Origin: Victivallales bacterium
Lineage (GTDB): Bacteria > Verrucomicrobiota > Lentisphaeria > Victivallales > UBA1829
DNA length: 10,784 nt
NCBI GenBank assembly: GCA_016285335.1
Contig: JAEEQO010000090.1
Location: forward strand, 1-10,784
Direction: 5' to 3'
Shown here: piece after piece, positions 7,213 through 10,784 of the stretch
How positions within the stretch are numbered: the stretch's first letter is position 1
Layout: each line of letters starts with the position of its first letter
The notes under the pieces: model-generated
Seen by the model: the letters and a program-made list of their open reading frames with translations, nothing else
Databases searched by the model: none
What the model was told of the DNA's origin: nothing
Made by a program: the position numbers and the translations under genes

Positions 7213-7287
7213 GCCTGAAACGACAGATATTTGGTTTTCTTTTTGTCTGTTTTTCGAAAAAAGGGATGTCCGTGGCCTGAAACGACA
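7213..7287 (-). repeat. 13-bp direct repeat upstream of serA
   Basis: GCCTGAAACGACA occurs at 7213-7225 and again at 7275-7287, exactly 62 bp apart, about six helical turns. A degenerate relative (TTTCGACA) lies at about 7189-7196. The spacing and location upstream of the serA promoter zone would suit a pair of regulator-binding sites, but they may equally be part of repetitive intergenic DNA. No known binding motif is recognised. Confidence 0.5.
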
Positions 7288-7333
7288 ACAGACTGTCCTC
7301 TGCGAAGCGCCCGAACGCGCTGTGCCGCCAACG

Positions 7334-7394
7334 TGCGCGCCTCGCAGAAAAAAGTGCGAGCATAAGCGAGCTTACCAAGGCCCCCCTGACTTCC
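7334..7394 (+). repeat. Composite palindromic repeat, copy 1 (lacks central hairpin)
   Basis: This copy reads GCGCGCCTCGC, an A-rich spacer, TGCGAG, then the 23-bp core GAGCATAAGCGAGCTTACCAAGG (7358-7380). It jumps directly to CCCCC and ACTTCC (ending 7394), without the central hairpin module present in the other copies. CTCGCA (7341-7346) can pair with TGCGAG (7355-7360), and the core itself contains the TAAGC-GA-GCTTA palindrome. It lies in the same orientation as copy 2, about 80 bp away. Confidence 0.8.
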
Positions 7395-7409
7395 TTTCAG
7401 AATACTGCC

Positions 7410-7512
7410 TGCGCGTCTCGCGATCAAGAAAAGATATCGAGCGTAAGCGAGCTTACCAAGGCGGCGCAGCCGCCCCCAGCAAAGCGGGGACGCGAAAGCG
7501 TCCATCACTTCC
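7410..7512 (+). repeat. Composite palindromic repeat, copy 2 (full)
   Basis: The modules in order are: GCGCGTCTCGCGATCAAG, spacer, the 23-bp core GAGCGTAAGCGAGCTTACCAAGG (7439-7461), a GGCGGC-GCA-GCCGCC hairpin (7460-7474), CCCCCAGCAAAGCGG (7473-7487), a GGACGC-GAAA-GCGTCC hairpin (7488-7503), and a final ACTTCC. The core differs from copy 1 at a single base. It borders the AT-rich segment that carries the structured RNA and the Sel1-repeat gene. Confidence 0.85.
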
Positions 7513-7562
7513 GTTTTTTTGCCTCAAAACTAAAATTATTCGTAAAAAAACGAGAAGGCGGC

Positions 7563-7590
7563 TTGATTTTCATCAAAGAAAGGGTATAGT
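7563..7590 (+). promoter_or_regulatory. Sigma70-type promoter of the structured RNA / Sel1-gene leader
   Basis: TTGATT (7563-7568), 16-nt spacer, TATAGT (7585-7590); the predicted start is near 7597. The -35 matches 4 of 6 and the -10 matches 5 of 6 consensus bases. It lies immediately upstream of the first hairpin of the structured RNA, which supports a transcript beginning there on the plus strand. Confidence 0.6.
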
Positions 7591-7596
7591 GTTGAT

Positions 7597-7832
7597 TGGA
7601 ATTGATTTCCGCATAGCCGGAAACTCAATTTCATGCTCATTTCATCGGTTATTTCAGCAAAAGATGATGAAAACCGGCCAAGTTTGATATTAGCTCTTTT
7701 GCTCTTAGGATTGAAATACCAGCACAGGAAGATTGTGTCTTCGTGTCTTGCTGGGCGTTTTTCTGTCGTCCTAAGAGCAGGTTCTTGGCCGGACCTTCAT
7801 CATCGCGTATGGGGAAGCGTCCGGCTTTTTTT
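7597..7832 (+). ncRNA. Structured RNA of unknown class: ncRNA or attenuator-type leader
   Basis: A 5' hairpin comes first: AATTGA-TTTCCG (7600-7611) pairs with CGGAAA-C-TCAATT (7618-7630). Then nested helices enclose 7663-7804: P1 GATGATGAA (7663-7671) with TTCATCATC (7796-7804); P2 CCGGCCAAG (7674-7682) with CTTGGCCGG (7784-7792); P3 GCTCTTAGGA (7701-7710) with TCCTAAGAGC (7769-7778); and an apical hairpin, CCAGCA (7719-7724) with TGCTGG (7749-7754) plus GAAGA/TCTTC (7728-7742). Between P2 and P3 is an asymmetric bubble of 18 nt against 5 nt. Almost 30 perfect long-range pairs are hard to explain by chance. The terminator at 7788-7832 reuses the 3' strands of P1 and P2, so the two folds exclude one another. 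The outline, a long rod with a central bubble, distantly recalls 6S RNA, but I do not recognise 6S or any riboswitch core. The Sel1-repeat gene starts 133 nt after the U-run. Confidence 0.7.
7788..7832 (+). terminator. Intrinsic terminator that competes with the upstream RNA fold
   Basis: GCCGGAC-CTTC (7788-7798) pairs with GAAG-C-GTCCGGC (7814-7825), an 11-bp stem with one bulged C and a 15-nt loop, directly followed by seven Ts (7826-7832). Its 5' arm is the same DNA that forms the 3' strands of helices P2 (7784-7792) and P1 (7796-7804). Folding of P1/P2 should block termination, and termination should require their opening. This is typical of transcription attenuators and riboswitch expression platforms, but a simple 3' end of an ncRNA gene is also possible. 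Confidence 0.75.
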
Positions 7833-7866
7833 GTGCCCAGATGGCGAGCCTTAACGCTTTTTCCAC

Positions 7867-7890
7867 TATTCAAATCCTCTATTTTGAATA
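7867..7890 (+). promoter_or_regulatory. 8-bp dyad upstream of the Sel1-repeat gene
   Basis: TATTCAAA (7867-7874) and TTTGAATA (7883-7890) form perfect arms around an 8-nt spacer. The dyad lies 75 nt upstream of the start codon, after the terminator. A weak second promoter (TTCAAA, 18 nt, TAATAT at 7893-7898) overlaps it, so it could be an operator for independent expression of the gene. There is no T-run, so it is not a terminator. Confidence 0.4.
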
Positions 7891-7965
7891 TGTAATATCA
7901 AGCTTAAACAATATCAGATTTTTTATTTCAATCTAACGAACCAAACCATATTTGGAGGAAACAGT

Positions 7966-9537
7966 ATGAAGAAATATCTTTTCGGAAAAACTCTGGCAGT
8001 CATGCTTTGCTTCCTGACTCTGTTAATGGGAATGCCGATGCAGTTTTTTGCACAGACTTCCACGCTGCAAACGCGAAAGGATACTGCCACCGATTTTAAC
8101 AATTTTATCTCGTCCTGCACTCTAGAAGAGCGTATCCTTTTGATGCAAGCATTAGGGGGATTGGACGATGAGGATTTGGAAGACAGTTACTTCGGTTCTC
8201 TCAAGGGACTTGATCCTCTTAGCAGCTATGCAAAAAAGAAGAAAGATGCAAGTGCGACAAAACCGTTAAAGCCGGAAACTTTTAATGATGTTGCACCGGA
8301 AACAGTTATAGATGCGATTGCAAAGGATTATTTGAAAACGGACATTGTTTCAAGAGAAAAAATATGTAAAGAGTTAAGAGGCAAAATACATTTTTCCGGA
8401 ATCCATTTGTTCTACAGCTCGGATAATATAGACTACCATGAAGATGTCGTTCAATGGGTAGCAGGAAAACACGATATAGAAAAAACCCAAATAAAAACAC
8501 TCAGCACATTCGAACTGGAACGTAAAATCGTTGAAATGTACTTTGCGGAGATTTGGGATCAATTAACGGAAGAACAAAGAAAAGAACTTCTTTCAAAAAT
8601 AGAAAGCGAAACAAACTCTATTTTTACCAATAAAGCTGCAATAGCTGGAATGACTGGGGCAGCAGCCATTGGTGCGTTGAGTACCACTGTAGCGTTTACA
8701 GGTTTTGCTTTTTATACTACAATGTCAACCGTTATTGCGACGGTAGGTGCCTGGGTGGGCGTAACCCTTCCTTTTGTCGTTTATACGACATCTTCCTCAG
8801 CTGTGTCTGCTTTGGCCGGACCTCCCGGCTGGATCATTGCGGGTGTCCTCTTGGCTGCAGGAACCGGAGTCGCTTTGTGCTGGCCGGAATCTGACCCGGT
8901 AACAAAGTTTGTCATGGTCGTTCATTCCATAAAAGTATCCCGTTTGAAATCATTCGATTTGGAAAAAAGCTCGTCTGGGCAAAACAACCAGTACAATCAG
9001 AGCAGTTCAAGCTCATATGGGCAAAACAATCAGTACGGGCAGAACATGTACGGGCAACCATATATGCAAAACTATCCGAACTATATGCAACCGCAGTTCC
9101 AGTTCAACATGGGAAATGGATATAATGCCGCAAGGAATGAGGCAGCAGCATTGACCCGGGCCGCAACACAAGGCAATGTGGAAGCTATGCTCAATCTCGG
9201 ATATTGTTATTATTACGGTCAAGGCGTAGCACAAAGTTATTCTAACGCCATCACATGTTGGGCTCAGGCGGCACAACGAGGCAGCACGGAAGCACAATAT
9301 ATCCTCGGGAAATGCTATTATAATGGGGATGCAGTGAGCCGGAATTATACCGAAGCAGTACGTTATTTCCAAATGGCCGCCAATCAGGGACACACGGAAG
9401 CGCAGTCCGCTCTGGGCGTCTGCTACTACTATGGCCAAGGAGTGACCAGAAACATGTATGAAGCAAGACGGTGGCTCAGCATGGCGGCGAACAAAGGAGA
9501 TGCGATTGCACGTCAATACCTGAACAGTATTCGCTAA
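7966..9537 (+). CDS. Exported YaaW/UPF0174-like protein with C-terminal Sel1 repeats
   Basis: 523 residues. Residues 1-29 look like a Sec signal peptide (MKK, hydrophobic core, FFA/Q cleavage site). Residues about 41-300 resemble UPF0174/YaaW (DUF3944-type) proteins: a short helical start (NFISSCTLEERILLMQAL), KICKELRGKIHFSGI, and LAGPPGWIIAGVLL (283-296). Hydrophobic, Gly/Ala-rich segments at about 222-306 could be transmembrane. Then follows a Q/N/Y/S-rich low-complexity linker (about 334-385). Three and a half Sel1 repeats of 36 residues start at 399, 435, 471 and 507, with the pattern A-x-x-G-x-x-E-A-x-x-x-L-G-x-x-Y-Y-x-G. The ATG has GGAGG 7 nt upstream. The gene is clearly AT-rich (30-37% GC in two sampled 60-base lines of the first half). 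Sel1 repeats usually mediate protein binding. The YaaW assignment is from remembered motifs and less certain than the Sel1 part; the function is unknown. Confidence 0.75.
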   Translation: MKKYLFGKTLAVMLCFLTLLMGMPMQFFAQTSTLQTRKDTATDFNNFISSCTLEERILLMQALGGLDDEDLEDSYFGSLKGLDPLSSYAKKKKDASATKPLKPETFNDVAPETVIDAIAKDYLKTDIVSREKICKELRGKIHFSGIHLFYSSDNIDYHEDVVQWVAGKHDIEKTQIKTLSTFELERKIVEMYFAEIWDQLTEEQRKELLSKIESETNSIFTNKAAIAGMTGAAAIGALSTTVAFTGFAFYTTMSTVIATVGAWVGVTLPFVVYTTSSSAVSALAGPPGWIIAGVLLAAGTGVALCWPESDPVTKFVMVVHSIKVSRLKSFDLEKSSSGQNNQYNQSSSSSYGQNNQYGQNMYGQPYMQNYPNYMQPQFQFNMGNGYNAARNEAAALTRAATQGNVEAMLNLGYCYYYGQGVAQSYSNAITCWAQAAQRGSTEAQYILGKCYYNGDAVSRNYTEAVRYFQMAANQGHTEAQSALGVCYYYGQGVTRNMYEARRWLSMAANKGDAIARQYLNSIR

Positions 9538-9547
9538 TGAAAAAAGC

Positions 9548-9568
9548 GTTCGGACAATAAGTCTGAAC
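9548..9568 (+). other. Small hairpin after the Sel1-repeat gene
   Basis: GTTCGGAC and GTCTGAAC pair around an AATAA loop, 8 bp with one G-U pair, starting 10 nt after the stop codon. There is no U-run after it. It may help mRNA 3' stability upstream of the true terminator at 9593. Confidence 0.4.
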
Positions 9569-9592
9569 AATAAGACAACAGGCTATGAAAAA

Positions 9593-9630
9593 ACACCTCC
9601 GGCCTGAAAAAGTCGGAGGTGTGTTGTTTA
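9593..9630. terminator. Bidirectional terminator between convergent genes
   Basis: ACACCTCCG (9593-9601) and CGGAGGTGT (9614-9622) form a perfect 9-bp stem with a 12-nt loop. On the plus strand it is followed by GTTGTTTATT. On the minus strand the stem is followed by a run of T, from the A-run at about 9588-9592, which makes it the stronger direction. It serves both the Sel1-repeat gene and the convergent kinase-like/repeat-protein unit. Confidence 0.85.
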
Positions 9631-9649
9631 TTCTTGGGGAAAGAGCTTG

Positions 9650-9730
9650 CCGCTTCGCTGGGGGCGCACTTTCGTGCGCCTCGGTAAGCTCGCTTGTGCT
9701 CGACTGATTAATTGACCGCGAGGCGCGTTA
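9650..9730 (-). repeat. Composite palindromic repeat, copy 3 (opposite orientation)
   Basis: On the minus strand the module order is the same as in copy 2: GCGCCTCGCGGTCAA, spacer, core GAGCACAAGCGAGCTTACCGAG (about 9701-9680), hairpin GGCGCAC-GAAA-GTGCGCC (9680-9663), then CCCCCAGCGAAGCGG (9664-9650). Relative to copy 2 the central hairpin has a different sequence in both arms but keeps perfect pairing. It lies in the 3' region of the minus-strand repeat-protein gene and faces copies 1 and 2 across the AT-rich segment. Confidence 0.85.
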
Positions 9731-9785
9731 GGCAAAGGGAAAATGCGAGTGAATGTCCTGGCGGGTCGTCCGGGCGGGTTTGAGC

Positions 9786-10256
9786 TCAGTGCGGGATATA
9801 CAGGTAAAAGACCCACTCGATGACGTCGCGGACATCGCTCACGTCGTCGAACGAGTAGATCGGGAACCCGTTGCCGTTTCCGTTCGGGTAGAACAGGACC
9901 ATCCGGCCGCGCTTCTCGAAATACCATTCCGGCATGCCGTTGCCGTTGCCGTTCGGATAGACTTCGACGGCGTTCGAGCCGCGGAACTTGAAGTAGAAGG
10001 TCGGCATGCCGTTGCCGTTCCCGTTCGGGTAAAACTCGACGCCCCGGCTGCCGTATTTGAAGTAGTTGTACGGCATGCCGTTCAGCCCTGGCTGGGCGTA
10101 GACTTCGGTGCAGCGGTCCGTCTTCCGCATGGACCACTCGTGGATGCCGTTGCAGTTCCCGTTGTTGTACATCTTGCGCATGGTGCCGCTGATCTCCATG
10201 CTGGCGAACGGGAAGCCGTTGCAGTTTCCGTTTTTGTAAGCTTTGATGTAAGCCAT
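9786..10256 (-). CDS. Small protein of six 23-24-residue Y-x-N-G-N-x-N-G repeats, unknown function
   Basis: 156 residues with no signal peptide or membrane segment. Six repeats begin at Tyr 7, 30, 53, 76, 100 and 123, each patterned Y-x-N-G-N-x-N-G-(M/F)-P-x-x-Y-F-x-x-x-G-x-x-V-E-F. The three copies from residue 76 on are the most regular (YPNGNGNG). Alternating aromatics with NG turns suggests a stack of beta hairpins. The 23-residue period and N-G/G spacing recall MORN-type repeats, but the sequence is not a clear MORN match. The Asn in place of Asp argues against calcium-binding TSP3-like repeats. The ATG at 10256 has AAGGAG 8 nt upstream, inside the end of the upstream kinase-like gene, whose stop is only 5 nt away, so the two form an operon. 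I do not recognise the family. Confidence 0.8.
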   Translation of the reverse strand: MAYIKAYKNGNCNGFPFASMEISGTMRKMYNNGNCNGIHEWSMRKTDRCTEVYAQPGLNGMPYNYFKYGSRGVEFYPNGNGNGMPTFYFKFRGSNAVEVYPNGNGNGMPEWYFEKRGRMVLFYPNGNGNGFPIYSFDDVSDVRDVIEWVFYLYIPH

Positions 10257-10261
10257 GTCGA

Positions 10262-10784
10262 TTACTCCTTCATCCTGTTTTCGATCCGTTTTTCGACCGT
10301 TTCGAAGAGCTCGTCCAGGTTTGTCCGGCGTATTTTCGCCGCGTCCAGATACCAGGCTTCCAGCGCGCGGCGGTTTTCCGGCGTAGTCCGCAAGTAGCGG
10401 AAGAGATGGAAAAACTCCGTGGCGACCTGTGGCGTTGAGATCGCGGAACGCCGGCAGTCGGCGACGTCGATCCAGAGGAACTTCATGCCGTCGGCGTCCT
10501 TCCTGTAAAGCAGGTTGGCGGGCGTGAACCCGCGGTGGACGATCCCGAGGTCATGAAGCCGCGCCAGCAGGGTCAGGTTGCCGCGGCAGAACTCCAGAAA
10601 CAGCGGTTCGTTGCCGACGTGAGCGCCGTCGCGGAAGAAATCCAGCCCGGTGCGGTAGTCGTCGGCAAACCGGGAGATCAGGAACGAGTTTCTCAGCACG
10701 AATCCGCAGCGCGTCTCGCCGACGGCGAGCAGGTCGGGCAGCGGGAAGCCGAGCTCGGCCAGCATCACGTAGTTCGAGGCTTCG
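10262..10784 (-). CDS. LPS-kinase-like (Kdo/WaaP/InaA family) protein, 5' end outside window
   Basis: 174 codons plus the stop are visible and the frame stays open to the right edge. A GTG-ATG pair at 10768-10763 lies inside the domain, so the true start is probably outside. EASNYVMLAELGFPLPDLLAVGE resembles the N-lobe of Kdo/WaaP-type lipopolysaccharide kinases ('GIPVP..VA.GE'), and NSFLISRF the following strand. The C-lobe has LARLHDLGIVHRGFTPANLLYR, where kinases have H-R-D or H-G-D, and FLWIDVADCR with the metal-binding-type Asp kept. The catalytic Asp of the loop appears to be absent (HRGF), so it may be a pseudokinase or a divergent enzyme. Intact relatives phosphorylate Kdo or heptose of the LPS core at the inner membrane. 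The repeat-protein gene follows after 5 nt, with its ribosome-binding site in this gene's last codons. Confidence 0.7.
   Translation of the reverse strand, partial: EASNYVMLAELGFPLPDLLAVGETRCGFVLRNSFLISRFADDYRTGLDFFRDGAHVGNEPLFLEFCRGNLTLLARLHDLGIVHRGFTPANLLYRKDADGMKFLWIDVADCRRSAISTPQVATEFFHLFRYLRTTPENRRALEAWYLDAAKIRRTNLDELFETVEKRIENRMKE

Larger units (their letters stand above)
7092..7965. other. Large intergenic region between divergent serA and the Sel1-repeat gene
   Basis: These 874 bases contain no convincing protein gene. From left to right: serA leader with two hairpins (7104-7150), an AT-rich promoter zone (about 7150-7200), a 13-bp direct repeat (7213-7225 and 7275-7287) with a TTTTTCGAAAAA palindrome between, two copies of the composite palindromic repeat (7334-7394 and 7410-7512), a plus-strand promoter (7563-7590), the structured RNA with terminator (7597-7832), an 8-bp dyad (7867-7890), and the Shine-Dalgarno site of the next gene. 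Each has its own entry. Confidence 0.7.

Noticed and set aside
7334..7512. CRISPR array
   Set aside because: Only two copies of the core in this stretch, flanked by related sequence rather than unique spacers, and no cas genes in the window.
7211..7687. 158-codon open frame on the plus strand through the repeat region
   Set aside because: It runs across the palindromic repeats and promoter, and has no ribosome-binding site or domain.
7633..7854. Possible leucine-rich leader peptide (7 Leu codons within 7684-7713) in the structured RNA
   Set aside because: It looks like an attenuation peptide at first, but the frame runs on for 73 codons beyond the terminator, has no good Shine-Dalgarno site, and the downstream gene has no link to leucine metabolism. 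Worth revisiting only if the start is shown to be translated.
9786..10256. Calcium-binding (TSP3/dockerin-type) repeats in the NGNGNG protein
   Set aside because: The acidic Asp ligands of DxDxDG motifs are replaced by Asn throughout.

Overview
The window appears to come from a GC-rich, Gram-negative-type bacterium. Coding DNA looks roughly 60% GC by eye, intergenic DNA is AT-rich, and Shine-Dalgarno sites are clear. An LPS-kinase-like gene points to a lipopolysaccharide envelope. A PVC-group organism (for example Lentisphaerota/Verrucomicrobiota) would fit, but that is only an impression. No rRNA, tRNA, CRISPR array or transposase gene was seen.

Layout. Positions 1-2898 hold a heat-shock chaperone cluster on the minus strand, in the order dnaK, groES, groEL. 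groEL runs off the left edge. A CIRCE-like but longer-spaced inverted repeat lies just ahead of groES, and two overlapping promoter candidates lie ahead of dnaK. Positions 2899-3453 are non-coding and carry a 42-bp tandem array of hairpins (3279-3426) plus a probable terminator for the upstream gene. Positions 3454-7091 hold three more minus-strand genes: serA and folK overlap by one base, followed by xylB behind its own promoter. So serine biosynthesis, folate biosynthesis and pentose metabolism sit side by side.

Positions 7092-7965 form a large intergenic region between divergent genes. It contains the serA leader with two hairpins, two copies of a composite palindromic repeat, and a plus-strand transcription unit at about 7597-7832. 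That unit looks like a structured RNA of unknown class: a sigma70-type promoter, a 5' hairpin, three nested long-range helices with an apical hairpin, and an intrinsic terminator whose 5' arm competes with two of the helices. It is either a free-standing ncRNA or a riboswitch/attenuator-like leader of the next gene.

Positions 7966-9537 encode an exported 523-residue protein with an unusual architecture: signal peptide, YaaW/UPF0174-like region with hydrophobic glycine-rich helices, Q/N/Y/S-rich linker, and Sel1 repeats. The gene is much AT-richer than its neighbours. The AT-rich stretch is bracketed by oppositely oriented copies of the composite repeat. A bidirectional terminator separates it from a convergent minus-strand pair at the right edge: a partial LPS-kinase-like gene that lacks the usual catalytic Asp, and a 156-residue protein made of six 23-24-residue Y-x-N-G-N-x-N-G repeats. 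The strongest candidates for something undescribed are the structured RNA, the composite palindromic repeat family, the YaaW-Sel1 fusion, and the repeat-protein/kinase-like pair.
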